64,000 bases of DNA from Sheuella amnicola (GTDB lineage: Bacteria > Pseudomonadota > Gammaproteobacteria > Burkholderiales > Burkholderiaceae_B): NCBI RefSeq assembly GCF_010499255.1, contig NZ_JAAGRN010000001.1, positions 310,001 through 374,000 on the forward strand. Direction: 5' to 3'. The notes under the pieces were generated by a model. The model saw only the letters and a program-made list of their open reading frames with translations, was not told the origin of the DNA and made no database searches. Of the stretch, positions 1-10,325 are shown in pieces. The translations under genes and the position numbers were made by a program. Positions within the stretch are counted from its first letter, which is position 1. Each line of letters opens with the position of its first letter.

Positions 1-308
1 CCGGTACGTATCTTGGCGGTTCAAAGAGAGTGGTCGGTAACGTCCAGTTTTATTTACCTTTCCCCGGTACTCAGCAGGATAGATCCTTGCGTTGGTTTGT
101 CTTTGCTGACGGCGGTCAGGTATATGGTTCTGATGGATACGGAAACGATACCTCGATCAACTTGAGCCAGCTTAGATACTCTGCCGGCATCGGGTTGACC
201 TGGATTTCACCGCTTGGACCCTTGCAACTTTCGTATGCGAAACCGCTAAATGCCCAAGATTCCGACAATACTCAAGTTTTCCAGTTCCAAATTGGTACAG
301 GCTTCTAG
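1..308 (+). CDS. bamA: BamA outer membrane assembly factor, C-terminal fragment
   Basis: The gene enters from the left edge, in frame from base 3, and only about the last 101 residues are present. They form the final strands of the 16-stranded beta-barrel of the Omp85 family. The segment has alternating hydrophobic and polar residues, the motif RYSAGIGLTWISPLGPLQLS typical of the BamA barrel end, and a C-terminal Phe, the beta-signal residue. BamA inserts barrel proteins into the outer membrane. The next gene is the periplasmic chaperone skp, the usual neighbour. Identity is firm for the family; the N-terminal POTRA domains lie outside the window. Confidence 0.93.
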   Translation, partial: GTYLGGSKRVVGNVQFYLPFPGTQQDRSLRWFVFADGGQVYGSDGYGNDTSINLSQLRYSAGIGLTWISPLGPLQLSYAKPLNAQDSDNTQVFQFQIGTGF

Positions 309-362
309 TATTTAATGGCACAATATATAGCTGAAACTTTGTTTAATCATGAGACTTCAATA

Positions 363-908
363 ATGTCTGCAACTACTACGACTTCAATGACTCAAAATCT
401 GACTAAGCGTCTTGCCCTTTTGGTAGCGTCTGCTTCCGCGGTATGCTCGTTCATGGTAGCCGCGCCGGCTCAAGCTCAAGGTGCAAAGATAGGTTTTGTC
501 AACACCGAGAAGATTTTGCGTGATTCCTCACCAGCAAAAGCCGCTCAGACAAAAATTGAGTCTGAGTTCAAGAAACGTGATGATGATTTGCAGCGTCTGG
601 CCAATAATCTTCGTAGCGCTGCACAAAAGTTTGAAAAAGACGCGCCTGTTTTGTCTGAATCCGATCGCAACAAGCGTCAGCGTGAACTAGCAAACATGGA
701 TTCCGACTTACAACGTAAGCGTCGTGAATTCCAGGAAGACTTTAATCGTCGTCGCAACGAGGAATTTGCCTCGATAGTAGAAAAGGCTAATGCCGCGATT
801 AAGCGTATTGCCGAGCAGGAAAACTACGATATCGTTCTTCAGGATGCTGTTACGGTTAATCCTCGTATTGACATCACCGACAAGGTGATCCAGTCGCTCG
901 GACGTTAA
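363..908 (+). CDS. skp: OmpH/Skp-family periplasmic chaperone
   Basis: A 181-residue Skp-like protein that holds unfolded outer membrane proteins in the periplasm and passes them to BamA. Residues about 13-38 form a signal peptide (basic LTKR, hydrophobic core, AQA cleavage site). The mature protein starts with KIGFVNTEKIL, the conserved OmpH start. It continues as long charged helices rich in Lys, Arg, Glu and Asp (about 65-150) that would form the trimer's tentacles. An upstream ATG at 315 is in frame, but it would bury the signal peptide behind a long leader. I prefer 363, or possibly 387. It sits directly between bamA and lpxD. Confidence 0.9.
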   Translation: MSATTTTSMTQNLTKRLALLVASASAVCSFMVAAPAQAQGAKIGFVNTEKILRDSSPAKAAQTKIESEFKKRDDDLQRLANNLRSAAQKFEKDAPVLSESDRNKRQRELANMDSDLQRKRREFQEDFNRRRNEEFASIVEKANAAIKRIAEQENYDIVLQDAVTVNPRIDITDKVIQSLGR

Positions 909-917
909 TTTTTCGTT

Positions 918-2021
918 ATGCCCGTTCTGATAAATCCCGATCGGGCGCCTTCTCTCACCGAGTTGTTAAAGGCCATTCCCGGTGGTCTAGTTCTGGATGT
1001 GGTTGAAGGAATAGGGCAATGGCAGAATCCTGCCATTGCCGGCATCGGATCTCTTGCGTCAGCTGGTTCCAACGAAATTTCCTTTATTGTTCATCCAAAA
1101 TATCTGGATCAACTCGCATCAACTAAAGCATGCGCAGTGATTGTTCTTCCCGAAATCGAAGAGCAACTAAAAAATACATCCGACCCAATCCCTTTCTCAC
1201 GGGTTGTCTGTAAGCATCCATATTTACTCTACGCCCGTATTGCCCAGTGGTTTGACTGGGCCAAACAACCGGCGCGTGAATTGTCTATCCATCCTACAGC
1301 TGTTGTCGATCCATCCGCAGAAATTGCGGGCAATGTGACAATTGGCCCTTACGCAGTGATAGGGCCGAACTGCAAGATAGGGGAAATGGCACAGATCGGT
1401 TCAGGTTGTGTAATAGGGACAGGAGTCGAGATCGGTTCGTCCAGTCTGTTGCACCCCCGCGTGACCATATACGATGGCGTTAAGATCGGAATGCGGGTCA
1501 TTATTCACAGTGGTGCCGTACTCGGTGCTGACGGATTTGGATTTGCTCCCGATCCCACACTGGCAAAAGGTGCCTGGGGAAAGATTCCTCAATTGGGCGG
1601 TCTTATTGTTGGTCATGACGTTGAGATTGGCGCCAACACGACAGTAGATAGAGGTGCGCTCGAAAATACAATTCTCGAAGACGGCGTCAAGCTGGACAAT
1701 CAGATCATGATCGGACACAACTGCCGTATTGGTGCGCATACAGCCATGGCCGCTTGCGTTGGCGTTGCTGGATCCACAACGATTGGATCAAGATGCACCA
1801 TCGGTGGTGCCGCTATGATTTCGGGCCATTTGACGATTGGTGACGATGTGCATGTATCCGGGGGAACGGCAATTACGGCCAATGTTTCAAAACCGGGTCG
1901 TTATACCGGAGTGTTTCCGTTCTCGGATCACTCCGATTGGCAGAGAAATGCTGCCGTGTTGCAGCAATTATCATCTTTACGAAAACGTCTACGATCTCTT
2001 GAACGGGAATCCGATAATTAA
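918..2021 (+). CDS. lpxD: UDP-3-O-(3-hydroxyacyl)glucosamine N-acyltransferase
   Basis: Third step of lipid A synthesis: transfers a 3-hydroxyacyl chain from ACP to the 2-amino group of UDP-3-O-acyl-glucosamine in the cytoplasm. The 367-residue protein has an N-terminal uridine-binding domain (about 1-110). A long left-handed beta-helix of hexapeptide repeats follows (about 125-325; for example VTIGPYAVIGPNCKIG). The motif IGHNCRIG carries the likely catalytic His267. A helical C-terminal tail (QQLSSLRKRLRSLE) closes the protein. The length matches the family. It is followed at 61 bases by fabZ in the standard lpxD-fabZ-lpxA-lpxB order. Confidence 0.96.
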   Translation: MPVLINPDRAPSLTELLKAIPGGLVLDVVEGIGQWQNPAIAGIGSLASAGSNEISFIVHPKYLDQLASTKACAVIVLPEIEEQLKNTSDPIPFSRVVCKHPYLLYARIAQWFDWAKQPARELSIHPTAVVDPSAEIAGNVTIGPYAVIGPNCKIGEMAQIGSGCVIGTGVEIGSSSLLHPRVTIYDGVKIGMRVIIHSGAVLGADGFGFAPDPTLAKGAWGKIPQLGGLIVGHDVEIGANTTVDRGALENTILEDGVKLDNQIMIGHNCRIGAHTAMAACVGVAGSTTIGSRCTIGGAAMISGHLTIGDDVHVSGGTAITANVSKPGRYTGVFPFSDHSDWQRNAAVLQQLSSLRKRLRSLERESDN

Positions 2022-2082
2022 TATTTTGATTCGTTGTTGACGCAATGAATTGTCGCTTAACCATGCAGGACAGGAATAGATC

Positions 2083-2535
2083 ATGCAATTAGACATCAAC
2101 GGTATTCTGGACAGGCTGCCGCATCGTTATCCGATGCTTTTGATCGATCGCGTAGTCGAAATGGTACCAGGCAAGTCTATTAAAGCGATCAAAAATGTGT
2201 CGATCAATGAGCCTTTCTTTACCGGTCATTTTCCACACTATCCGGTCATGCCTGGCGTTCTTATTCTTGAAGCCATGGCTCAAGCTGCAGCTATTTTTTC
2301 ATTTGCTGACGAAACGGGACTTAAGCCCAAAGATGAAGAAATACTCTATTATTTTGTCGGAATCGATGGTGCGCGCTTTCGGCGGCCGGTAGTGCCGGGT
2401 GATCAACTTCATATAGAAGTGATCGCTGAAAGACTCAGCAGAAAAATTTGTAAATACAGTGCTCATGCCTATGTGGATGGCGAGTCAGCGGCTGAAGCGA
2501 GTTTGATGTGTGCAATCCGTCCAATGGAAAAGTAA
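2083..2535 (+). CDS. fabZ: 3-hydroxyacyl-ACP dehydratase FabZ
   Basis: Dehydrates 3-hydroxyacyl-ACP in fatty acid elongation and so competes with LpxA for the same substrate, which is why it sits inside the lipid A operon. It is a 150-residue single hot-dog domain. [13 protein letters not shown] is the conserved N-terminal motif. [20 protein letters not shown] holds the catalytic His49 and Glu63. The start is an ATG 61 bases after lpxD, preceded by a purine-rich AGGACAGGAA stretch. The stop codon TAA is directly followed by the lpxA ATG, so the two are probably translationally coupled. Confidence 0.96.
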   Translation: MQLDINGILDRLPHRYPMLLIDRVVEMVPGKSIKAIKNVSINEPFFTGHFPHYPVMPGVLILEAMAQAAAIFSFADETGLKPKDEEILYYFVGIDGARFRRPVVPGDQLHIEVIAERLSRKICKYSAHAYVDGESAAEASLMCAIRPMEK

Positions 2536-3330
2536 ATGTCTTCATTGATCCATCAAACGGCGCTCGTTGATCCGCTCGCTCAGTTGCATCCAACTGTATC
2601 TGTCGGCCCCTATTCGATCATCGGCCCGAATGTAAAAATTGGTGCTCATAGTGAAGTCGGTTCCCACTGTGTCATAGATGGTCACACCACAATCGGTGAA
2701 TACAATCGTTTCTATCGATTTTGTTCGATTGGTGGAATGCCTCAAGACAAAAAATATGCCGGCGAACCTACCGAACTAATTATCGGTGACCGTAACATGG
2801 TGCGTGAATATGTCACTATCAATACCGGAACGATACAAGACGGGGGCGTGACGACAGTAGGCTCCGACAATTGGATCATGGCCTACGTTCATATTGCTCA
2901 TGACTGCCAAATTGGAAGTAATGTGATTTTGGCCAATGGAGTTCAGATGGGTGGGCACGTTCACATCGGCGACTGGGCGATCGTGGGTGGATTGGCCGCG
3001 GTTCATCAGTTCGGTCGAATTGGCGCGCACAGCATGACGGGTGGTCAAAGTGCTGTTCACAAAGACATTCCGCCTTACATCATGAGCTCCGGCAATCCAT
3101 GCGTTCCTGTCGGTATTAATGCTGAAGGTTTAAAGCGTCGTGGATTTTCAAATGAAGCCATTTCTGCTCTTCGCGATGCATACAAAATCATCTATCGCCG
3201 TGGCTTGACGCTTGACGATGCACGAGCAGAATTGAGGGCCCGGCAGGAATCAGAACCTGGAATTGCTGCTGCACTTGATCCTTTACTCGATTTTCTGGAT
3301 GTAAGTACGCGAGGCATTATCAGGCCATGA
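2536..3330 (+). CDS. lpxA: UDP-N-acetylglucosamine O-acyltransferase
   Basis: First step of lipid A synthesis: moves a 3-hydroxyacyl group from ACP to the 3-OH of UDP-GlcNAc. The 264-residue protein is a left-handed beta-helix of hexapeptide repeats over about the first 185 residues, then a helical C-terminal domain. The motif [10 protein letters not shown] contains the catalytic His122 (His125 in Escherichia coli). Segment [16 protein letters not shown] is the conserved substrate loop. The start abuts the fabZ stop with no gap, and the end overlaps lpxB by four bases (ATGA), which suggests tight translational coupling. Confidence 0.97.
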   Translation: MSSLIHQTALVDPLAQLHPTVSVGPYSIIGPNVKIGAHSEVGSHCVIDGHTTIGEYNRFYRFCSIGGMPQDKKYAGEPTELIIGDRNMVREYVTINTGTIQDGGVTTVGSDNWIMAYVHIAHDCQIGSNVILANGVQMGGHVHIGDWAIVGGLAAVHQFGRIGAHSMTGGQSAVHKDIPPYIMSSGNPCVPVGINAEGLKRRGFSNEAISALRDAYKIIYRRGLTLDDARAELRARQESEPGIAAALDPLLDFLDVSTRGIIRP

Positions 3331-4511
3331 CGTTGCGTCTTGGACTTGTTGCCGGGGAACCCTCCGGCGACCTGATTGCCTCGAAAGTACTCGCGGGCAT
3401 CAAAGAAACTATTCCCGATATTGTTACCGAAGGAATTGGCGGACCACATTTAGAGTCCCAAGGGATGAATATATTGCATCCGATGCATGCATTATCTGTA
3501 TTCGGATATGTGGATGCACTCAAGCGGCTGCCTACTTTGTACCGTGTATTTCAAAACGTAAAAAAACGTTGGCTCAATAATCCACCATCTGTTTTTTTAG
3601 GTGTTGATGCCCCTGATTTCAACTTAAGGCTTGAAAAGAGTCTTAAAGAGTCCGGAATTCCGACAGTTCATTTCGTAGGGCCTTCAATTTGGGCATGGCG
3701 TTACGAAAGAATCAATATGATTCGTGAGTCCGTATCACATATGCTTGTACTTTTTCCTTTTGAAGAAGCCATTTATCAAAAGGAAAACATACCCGTCACA
3801 TTTGTGGGGCATCCCTTAGCGGACGCCATCCCTATCGTGCCGGATCGAATGGCTGCGCGTGCTCGGCTGAATATTGATCCTAGTGCGCGTGTGCTGGCTA
3901 TATTGCCGGGCAGTCGATCGTCCGAGATTCAATTGATGGCGCCCCGGTTTTTATCTGCAGCACAACTTCTGTTGAAGCGAGATCCTAAATTAATTTGTAT
4001 CGTTCCGATGGTCAATGCGCTCAGAGAGTCGGAATTCAAGTCAATCCTTTCGAAGTTCCCGGTGGAGAACCTAAGGTGTTTGACTAAAGTAGATTCGACT
4101 AATGATCGCCCGATCGCTTGGGATGTGTTGGAGGCATCGGACGCAGCACTTGTAGCAAGTGGTACAGCGACGCTTGAAACGGCCTTATTTAAACGTCCCA
4201 TGGTGATCTCCTATGTGTTATCACCATGGATGAAAAGACTGATGGCATGGAAATCCGGACAGGAAAAACCCTATTTGCCCTGGGTAGGATTACCCAATGT
4301 CCTTGCAAGGGATTTCATTGTTCCAGAATTGCTTCAAGATGACGCAACACCGGAAAACTTGTCATTGGAGGTATGGTCCATGCTAACTGATGATGTACGT
4401 ATCAGTCGCATAGTGACGAAGTTTTCGGACATTCACCATTCATTGCGTTGTAATACTCCCGAGCGAGCCACCCGGGCAATTCTTCAGGTCATTCATGACA
4501 AAACGCGTTGA
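3327..4511 (+). CDS. lpxB: Lipid A disaccharide synthase
   Basis: A glycosyltransferase of family GT19 that condenses lipid X with UDP-2,3-diacylglucosamine to give the lipid A disaccharide at the inner membrane face. The 394-residue protein begins with [16 protein letters not shown], the conserved N-terminal signature. It carries [25 protein letters not shown] and [16 protein letters not shown], all hallmark blocks. [20 protein letters not shown] is the nucleotide-sugar binding region. The length is normal. It overlaps lpxA by four bases and rnhB by 17, in the usual betaproteobacterial order. Confidence 0.97.
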   Translation: MTLRLGLVAGEPSGDLIASKVLAGIKETIPDIVTEGIGGPHLESQGMNILHPMHALSVFGYVDALKRLPTLYRVFQNVKKRWLNNPPSVFLGVDAPDFNLRLEKSLKESGIPTVHFVGPSIWAWRYERINMIRESVSHMLVLFPFEEAIYQKENIPVTFVGHPLADAIPIVPDRMAARARLNIDPSARVLAILPGSRSSEIQLMAPRFLSAAQLLLKRDPKLICIVPMVNALRESEFKSILSKFPVENLRCLTKVDSTNDRPIAWDVLEASDAALVASGTATLETALFKRPMVISYVLSPWMKRLMAWKSGQEKPYLPWVGLPNVLARDFIVPELLQDDATPENLSLEVWSMLTDDVRISRIVTKFSDIHHSLRCNTPERATRAILQVIHDKTR

Positions 4512-5169
4512 ATCTAAATCGGTAGCAACCGAGAGCAAAACATCGGCACGCAAGGTCGAGTCTGCTCAATTTGACATGTTTGCTCTTCAATTGACAGATG
4601 ACATCATAGTGGCGGGTGTAGACGAGGCGGGTAGAGGACCATTGGCAGGAGATGTTTTTGCCGCAGCCGTGATTTTGGATCCAAAGAAACCCATTGCAGG
4701 CCTGGCTGATTCAAAGACGCTGAAAGCGCAAACACGCGAACGACTAGCCGATCAAATTCGTTCGAATGCTTTATCCTGGTCCATTGCGTCGGCGACAGTG
4801 GAGGAAATAGATTCACTCAACATTTTACAAGCTACGCTTTTAGCAATGAGACGTGCTGTAGATGGCTTGCATCTCGCCCCCCAAATCGCACTCGTGGATG
4901 GTAACCAACCACCTCGACTTACATGCGAAGTACGTACGATTATTAAAGGCGATGCTTTATTTCCAGCGATTTCTGCTGCATCCATACTCGCTAAAACAGC
5001 GCGTGATCATGATTTGCTATTGATTCATGCTCAATATCCCGATTATGCGTTCGATTTACACAAGGGCTACGGTACTGCTCTTCATCTCGAGCGTCTCAAA
5101 AAATTCGGTCCTTGCCCTATCCACAGACGAAGCTTTTCTCCGGTTAAAGCATTATTGAAACAATCATGA
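4495..5169 (+). CDS. rnhB: Ribonuclease HII
   Basis: Cleaves RNA in RNA-DNA hybrids and single ribonucleotides in DNA. The catalytic core begins with [17 protein letters not shown], which holds the first acidic pair (Asp43, Glu44 counting from this start). VDGNQPP and [13 protein letters not shown] are further conserved blocks. The C-terminal [26 protein letters not shown] is typical. The first about 30 residues (Ser/Lys-rich) are poorly conserved in the family. An internal ATG at 4576 would give a more standard length, so the start is uncertain. It overlaps lpxB by 17 bases and the next gene by four. Confidence 0.94.
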   Translation: MTKRVESKSVATESKTSARKVESAQFDMFALQLTDDIIVAGVDEAGRGPLAGDVFAAAVILDPKKPIAGLADSKTLKAQTRERLADQIRSNALSWSIASATVEEIDSLNILQATLLAMRRAVDGLHLAPQIALVDGNQPPRLTCEVRTIIKGDALFPAISAASILAKTARDHDLLLIHAQYPDYAFDLHKGYGTALHLERLKKFGPCPIHRRSFSPVKALLKQS

Positions 5170-5951
5170 AACTGATCGAATCTCGTGCCAATCCGTTGTT
5201 TAAGCAGTTATTCAAATGGCAATCGGCTGCCGGGAGACGAGGCGAACCAATTTTGCTTGAAGGGGTTCATCTTTGCGAGGCATGGCTTGATACGCATGGT
5301 TTGCCCCAATTTGCGATTTTCGATCAGAATCGTCTAGATACGCAGGTTTTCAAGTCATTGATTTCAAAACTGCCAGATCAAATTTGCATCACTATGCCTG
5401 CTTCGCTGCTCAACGGATTATCCAGTGTTGACTCGAGTCAAGGCGTTTTATTCATTGTCCAGCCTTTTATCGCCAATATTGCCGATTCCATTAGCGATAC
5501 AGTCGTATTACTTGATCGTCTTCAGGATCCAGGTAATGTTGGATCACTATTGCGCACCTGTGTCGCAGCCGGTATTAAAAATGTTATTGCTTCGGTGGGG
5601 ACAGCTGCGCTTTGGTCGCCCAAAGTATTGAGGAGCGGACAAGGCGCTCATTTCGCCCTTAACTTGCATGAACATGTCGACTTGTTTTCAATTATCGATC
5701 GATTGGAAATTCCGCTTATCGCTACAACCCTTACGCAAGCTAGCGATTTATTCGAAACAAAATTGCCTGAACGTTGCGCATGGGTATTTGGTCATGAAGG
5801 GCAGGGTGTTGATCCAGCATTATTGGATCGTGCGGACATGAAAGTTCATATTCAGCATGAAACCGGCGCAATCGAATCCCTGAATGTAACGGTTGCTGCT
5901 GCGATTTGCCTATTTGAACAGCGTCGACAGCTTCGCTATCCTCGTCAATAA
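5166..5951 (+). CDS. TrmH/SpoU-family RNA 2'-O-ribose methyltransferase
   Basis: A SPOUT-class S-adenosylmethionine-dependent methyltransferase, probably acting on 23S rRNA or tRNA. The target nucleotide cannot be told from sequence. The 261-residue protein has an N-terminal substrate-binding part ([14 protein letters not shown], about 5-90). The SPOUT domain follows, with the three SpoU motifs: [17 protein letters not shown] (motif 1), [15 protein letters not shown] (motif 2) and [16 protein letters not shown] (motif 3). Motifs 2 and 3 form the trefoil-knot cofactor site. It is coupled to rnhB by a four-base overlap and converges on ppsR with a 7-base overlap. Confidence 0.88.
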   Translation: MKLIESRANPLFKQLFKWQSAAGRRGEPILLEGVHLCEAWLDTHGLPQFAIFDQNRLDTQVFKSLISKLPDQICITMPASLLNGLSSVDSSQGVLFIVQPFIANIADSISDTVVLLDRLQDPGNVGSLLRTCVAAGIKNVIASVGTAALWSPKVLRSGQGAHFALNLHEHVDLFSIIDRLEIPLIATTLTQASDLFETKLPERCAWVFGHEGQGVDPALLDRADMKVHIQHETGAIESLNVTVAAAICLFEQRRQLRYPRQ

Positions 5952-6781
5952 GCGGTATGTTTATCCAGGCCGACTTCTTGCAGTACGGTAGTTGAAATTT
6001 CTTCGATTGATTTCGTTGTAGTGGAAAGCATTGGGATGCTTTCGCGCCTCATCAGCCTTTCTGCCTCGGCAACTTCATAACGGCATTGTTCAAGAGATGC
6101 ATACTTGCTCTCGGGCCTTCTTTCGTTGCGTACTTCGGTGAGGCGTTCAGGTTGAATGGTCAAGCCAAAAAGTTTAGACCTGAAAGGCATAACAGTCGAG
6201 GGTAATCCTCCCCGTTCGAAATCTTCGGGAATCAGCGGGAAATTAGCTGCTTTAACGCCGTATTGCATCGCTAAATAAAGACTTGTTGGCGTCTTTCCGC
6301 ATCGTGAAACACCAACAAGAATCACATCCGCCTGGGCTAGGCCAGTGATGAATTGACCATCATCGTGGGCAAGACTGAAATTAATCGCTTCGATACGGTT
6401 TCTGTATTGAGTTGAACTAACTCCCTTGTGGGACTTGCCGATCGAATGACTGGACTTGATACCTAGATTGACCTCCAGTGGCTCCACAAATGCACCGAAA
6501 AGATCCAAAAACAGTGCATTTGCCAACTTGACCCTGGCTAATACGTCCGGATTGACGAGGGTTGTAAATACGATGGGTTGAACCCCCTGATCTAGGGCAC
6601 AACGATTGATTCTCTGGACGACACCATCTGCTTTTTCAACCGTGTCGATAAACGGAACGCGAACTTGCTTGAAGCTGACAGATTCGAATTGCGAGAGTAC
6701 GGAGTGACTAAATGTTTCAGCTGTGATTCCTGTACCGTCTGAAATGATAAAAACGGTACGTTCCAATGCGGTTGCGCTCAT
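5945..6781 (-). CDS. ppsR: PEP synthase regulatory kinase/pyrophosphorylase (DUF299)
   Basis: A bifunctional enzyme that switches PEP synthase off by ADP-dependent phosphorylation of a threonine next to its catalytic histidine, and back on by phosphate-dependent pyrophosphorolysis. The 278-residue protein starts [20 protein letters not shown], the family's N-terminal signature. [15 protein letters not shown] is the P-loop-like nucleotide site, followed by [16 protein letters not shown]. It is divergent from its target ppsA, which is the standard arrangement. The gene looks intact although ppsA carries a stop codon. Confidence 0.94.
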   Translation of the reverse strand: MSATALERTVFIISDGTGITAETFSHSVLSQFESVSFKQVRVPFIDTVEKADGVVQRINRCALDQGVQPIVFTTLVNPDVLARVKLANALFLDLFGAFVEPLEVNLGIKSSHSIGKSHKGVSSTQYRNRIEAINFSLAHDDGQFITGLAQADVILVGVSRCGKTPTSLYLAMQYGVKAANFPLIPEDFERGGLPSTVMPFRSKLFGLTIQPERLTEVRNERRPESKYASLEQCRYEVAEAERLMRRESIPMLSTTTKSIEEISTTVLQEVGLDKHTAY

Positions 6782-6936
6782 AAAAATGACCAGTCAGGCA
6801 AGGTTCAAAGTACAATACCCTTAACTATATACCTAGTCACCCCATAAGCACTTGAGGCTGGTTTGGTCAGTGTGTAGGGAAGTGAATCCTGCATGTTTAC
6901 CAAACACGCTTTCTTATATTGTTAAAGGTGACTTTC

Positions 6937-9303
6937 ATGTCATATGTCGTATCTTTTGAGCATCTCCGTATGACGGATGTTGACTCAGTTGGGGGTAAAA
7001 ACGCTTCACTAGGCGAAATGATCAGTCAACTCGCTGATGCGGGGGTCAGGGTACCAGGTGGTTTTGCAACCACCGCGGAGGCTTTCCGTGATTTCTTATC
7101 CGGAACCGGTCTGGATAAGCGCATTGCTGACCGATTGAAAACCCTGAATCCGGACGATGTCCGTGAACTTGCGTTAGCTGGTTCGGAAATTCGCCAGTGG
7201 ATTGTTGAAGCGCCTTTGCCACAGCGTTTGCACGACGAAATTAAAGCCGCATTCAGCAAGCTCGATGCCGATGGCAAGGGTTCGTTTGCGGTTCGTTCAT
7301 CCGCCACAGCTGAAGACCTTCCAGACGCTTCATTTGCAGGACAGCAGGAAACGTTTCTGAATGTGGTTGGATTTGACGATGTGATTGACAAGATGCGTCA
7401 CGTTTTTGCATCCCTTTACAACGACCGCGCCATTTCTTATCGGGTCCACAAAGGATTTGCGCACGCTGATGTGGCGCTTTCGGCCGGTGTCCAGCGCATG
7501 GTTCGTTCCGACAAAGGTAGTTCTGGTGTGATGTTTACGCTTGATACCGAGTCCGGATTCGACGACGTGGTGTTCATCACTTCTTCGTATGGACTGGGTG
7601 AAACCGTTGTTCAGGGCGCTGTCAATCCGGACGAGTTTTATGTTTTCAAGCCAACATTGGCATCCGGTTTCGAGCCTATTATCAGCCGTCGCATTGGTTC
7701 CAAACTGATCAAGATGGAGTTTGACCCTGCCCGTACCGAAGGCCGCGCAGTTCGTACGGTTGATGTTCCTGTGTCAGAGCGCAATCGCTATTCGCTGACC
7801 GATGCGTAAATCATCGAGCTGGCTAAATACGCAGTGATCATTGAGAAACATTATCAACGGCCGATGGATATCGAATGGGGTCGTGATGGTGTGGATGGAA
7901 AGATTTACATTCTTCAGGCACGCCCTGAAACTGTTAAATCCCAACAGGGTAATCACGATGTGCAATATCGCTATCGCCTGAAAGCTAGTGGTGATGTGAT
8001 CGTGACAGGACGTGCGATTGGCCAGAAGATTGGCTCTGGACCGGTTCGTGTAGTGGGTGATATATCCGAAATGGATAAAGTCCAGCCAGGTGATGTGTTG
8101 GTCACAGACATGACCGACCCGAACTGGGAGCCTGTCATGAAGCGTGCCTCGGCGATTGTCACGAATCGTGGCGGAAGGACATGCCATGCAGCCATTATTG
8201 CGCGTGAACTCGGCATCCCTGCAGTTGTTGGCTGTGCAGACGCAACGGATAAATTGAAAGAAGGTCAGCAAGTGACCGTTTCGTGTGCCGAAGGCGATGA
8301 AGGTCGCATATATAACGGTCTGATCGAGACTGAGGTCGAAGAAGTGCGTCGTGGTGCCATGCCTGAAGTAGGCTTGAAAATCATGATGAACGTCGGCAAT
8401 CCTCAATTAGCTTTCGATTTTTCGCAAATCCCTAATCACGGTGTAGGGCTCGCTCGACTCGAGTTCATCATCAATAACAATATCGGTATTCACCCCAAAG
8501 CTGTACTTGACTATCCGAATGTGGATGGTGAATTGAAGATCGCCGTCGAATCCGCTGCTCGCGGCTATGCTAGTCCTAGAGCCTTCTTTGTCGATAAACT
8601 CGCAGATGGCATTGCAACCATTGGAGCGGCATTCTATCCAAAACCTGTGATTGTTCGCTTATCTGACTTCAAGTCGAACGAATACCGTAAGTTGGTCGGT
8701 GGTTCACGTTATGAACCCGAAGAAGAAAACCCGATGCTTGGATTCCGTGGCGCTTCGCGCTATATCGCAAGCGACTTCGCCGAATGCTTTCGCATGGAAT
8801 GTGAGGCACTCAAGCGGGTGCGTGACGATATGGGCCTGACAAACGTAGAGATCATGGTTCCGTTTGTTCGCACGGTCAATCAGGCTGCCCGGGTTGTTAA
8901 ATTGCTTGCTTCACACGGCCTTGAGCGCGGTAAAAACGGGCTGAAACTGATCATGATGTGCGAGGTTCCTTCCAATGCGATCTTGGCTGATCAGTTCCTT
9001 GAGCATTTTGATGGATTCTCTATCGGCTCGAATGACATGACCCAGTTGACACTCGGGCTTGATCGCGATTCCGGTATGGAACTACTTGCGGCCGATTTCG
9101 ATGAGCGTGATGATTCCGTGAAGTTCATGTTGAATCGGGCGATTCAAGCTTGCTTGAAAGCAGGTAAATATGTTGGTATCTGTGGACAAGGCCCAAGCGA
9201 CCATCCTGATCTCGCTGTCTGGTTAAAGAAGGAAGGCATTTTATCCATGTCCCTCAACCCGGATACGGTTGTGGATACCTGGCAAAAAATCGCTAAATCC
9301 TGA
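6937..9303 (+). pseudogene. ppsA: Phosphoenolpyruvate synthase interrupted by an in-frame TAA
   Basis: PEP synthase converts pyruvate, ATP and water to PEP, AMP and phosphate for gluconeogenesis. The start is the ATG at 6937, behind AAAGGTGAC. An upstream TTG at 6919 is less likely. The reading frame would give about 788 residues, matching the family. It holds an N-terminal ATP-binding domain ([11 protein letters not shown] to about 340), the swivelling phosphohistidine domain ([17 protein letters not shown], catalytic His417) and a C-terminal PEP/pyruvate barrel (motif [11 protein letters not shown] with the catalytic Cys). Codon 291 (7807-7809) is TAA, at a place where relatives have an acidic residue just before [14 protein letters not shown]. 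The frame is the same on both sides and no other lesion is seen. It could be a recent nonsense mutation or a base error. Confidence 0.9.
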
Positions 9304-9328
9304 TTGGGTTTTACGGCAGTCTGATAGT

Positions 9329-9366
9329 AAAAAAACCGCATCTGTGTTCAAGATGCGGTTTTTTTT
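9329..9366. terminator. Bidirectional intrinsic terminator between ppsA and smpB
   Basis: A perfect 8-bp stem (CCGCATCT at 9336-9343 paired with AGATGCGG at 9351-9358) with a 7-base loop. It is flanked by seven A on the left and eight T on the right. The A/T tracts extend the pairing and give a T-run in both directions, so it can end both the ppsA and the smpB transcripts. Its right edge overlaps the smpB stop codon. Confidence 0.92.
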
Positions 9367-9823
9367 AGTCTCGGTGTCTGGTGTCATGCTTCATGAGTCT
9401 TTCTTTTTCGCGCGCCCAATCTTTTTCCTGGGATGCCTCGCGCTTATCATGAAGCTTTTTACCCCGACCTAAGCCAAAGTCGAGCTTGATACGACCATTT
9501 TTGTAATGAAGATTGATCGGAACGAGCGCATAACCGCGCTGCTCGACCTTACCTATCAGCTTTCTGATCTCTTCGGCTTTAAGCAAAAGCTTTCGGGTTC
9601 GGGTCGCATCAGGCAATACGTGCGTAGAAGCGGAGTGCAGAGGGCTAATATGCATTCCGATTAGCCAAAGGGCGCCATCAAGCACGACAACGTAGCTTTC
9701 TTTGAGCTGGGCACGACCAGCGCGAATAGCTTTAACCTCCCACCCCTGCAAAACGAGTCCGGCTTCAAAGCGTTCTTCGATTGTATAGTCGTGAAAGGCC
9801 TTGCGGTTTTCAATAATACTCAT
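9365..9823 (-). CDS. smpB: SsrA-binding protein SmpB
   Basis: Binds transfer-messenger RNA and delivers it to stalled ribosomes for trans-translation. The 152-residue protein contains the conserved blocks [38 protein letters not shown] and RDRKLLL-like [45 protein letters not shown] carries the end of the OB-fold. A basic tail (about 130-152) enters the mRNA channel in relatives. The ssrA RNA itself is not in this window. It is divergent from ratA, a pairing common in Proteobacteria. Confidence 0.97.
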   Translation of the reverse strand: MSIIENRKAFHDYTIEERFEAGLVLQGWEVKAIRAGRAQLKESYVVVLDGALWLIGMHISPLHSASTHVLPDATRTRKLLLKAEEIRKLIGKVEQRGYALVPINLHYKNGRIKLDFGLGRGKKLHDKREASQEKDWAREKERLMKHDTRHRD

Positions 9824-9887
9824 AAGACCTGAAATTGACGGCGATGTACCGTTAAAATCCCTACATTCTATCCATTTGCGATTAACG

Positions 9888-10325
9888 ATGCATTCTGTAG
9901 AGCGTTCTGTCCTGGTCCCTCATAGTGCAAGTCAGATGTTTGATCTGGTTGCCGATGTTGAAAAATACCCCGAATTCATGCCATGGTGCGGGGGAGCATC
10001 CGTTGCCCATCGGGATGAACTCGGCATGCAGGCGTCGATTACGATTGCATTTGCGGGATTAAAACAGACTTTCACCACCAAAAATCGCCATGACTACCCA
10101 AATCGCATAGAACTTGAACTGGTGAATGGACCTTTTTCGTCGTTAAAAGGGCAATGGCTATTCATGCCGCTTGCGGTTGATGCCTGCAAAGTGGTTTTCA
10201 CTCTTCAGTATGCGTTTTCAAGTCGTGCGCTTGAAACAATTGTCGGGCCGGTTTTCAACAAGATCGCGACCAGTTTCATCGATTCGTTCACCCAGCGTGC
10301 ACACGACTGTTACGGTGACTCATAG
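9888..10325 (+). CDS. ratA: RatA/Coq10-type START-domain protein
   Basis: A 145-residue polyketide-cyclase/START-like lipid-binding protein. In Escherichia coli RatA was reported to affect 70S ribosome association. Homologues related to Coq10 bind ubiquinone, which may be the main role here (family knowledge, not visible directly). The sequence [27 protein letters not shown] is the diagnostic N-terminal block, and [20 protein letters not shown] the mid-domain. I start at the ATG at 9888 because the upstream extension to 9801 overlaps the smpB start and is not conserved in character. The ratB GTG overlaps its stop. Confidence 0.9.
   Translation: MHSVERSVLVPHSASQMFDLVADVEKYPEFMPWCGGASVAHRDELGMQASITIAFAGLKQTFTTKNRHDYPNRIELELVNGPFSSLKGQWLFMPLAVDACKVVFTLQYAFSSRALETIVGPVFNKIATSFIDSFTQRAHDCYGDS

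Noticed and set aside
7774-8406. Long antisense open frame (210 codons) inside ppsA
   Set aside because: It is a mirror of the PEP synthase coding frame with no family character, and it exists because of codon bias in the sense gene.
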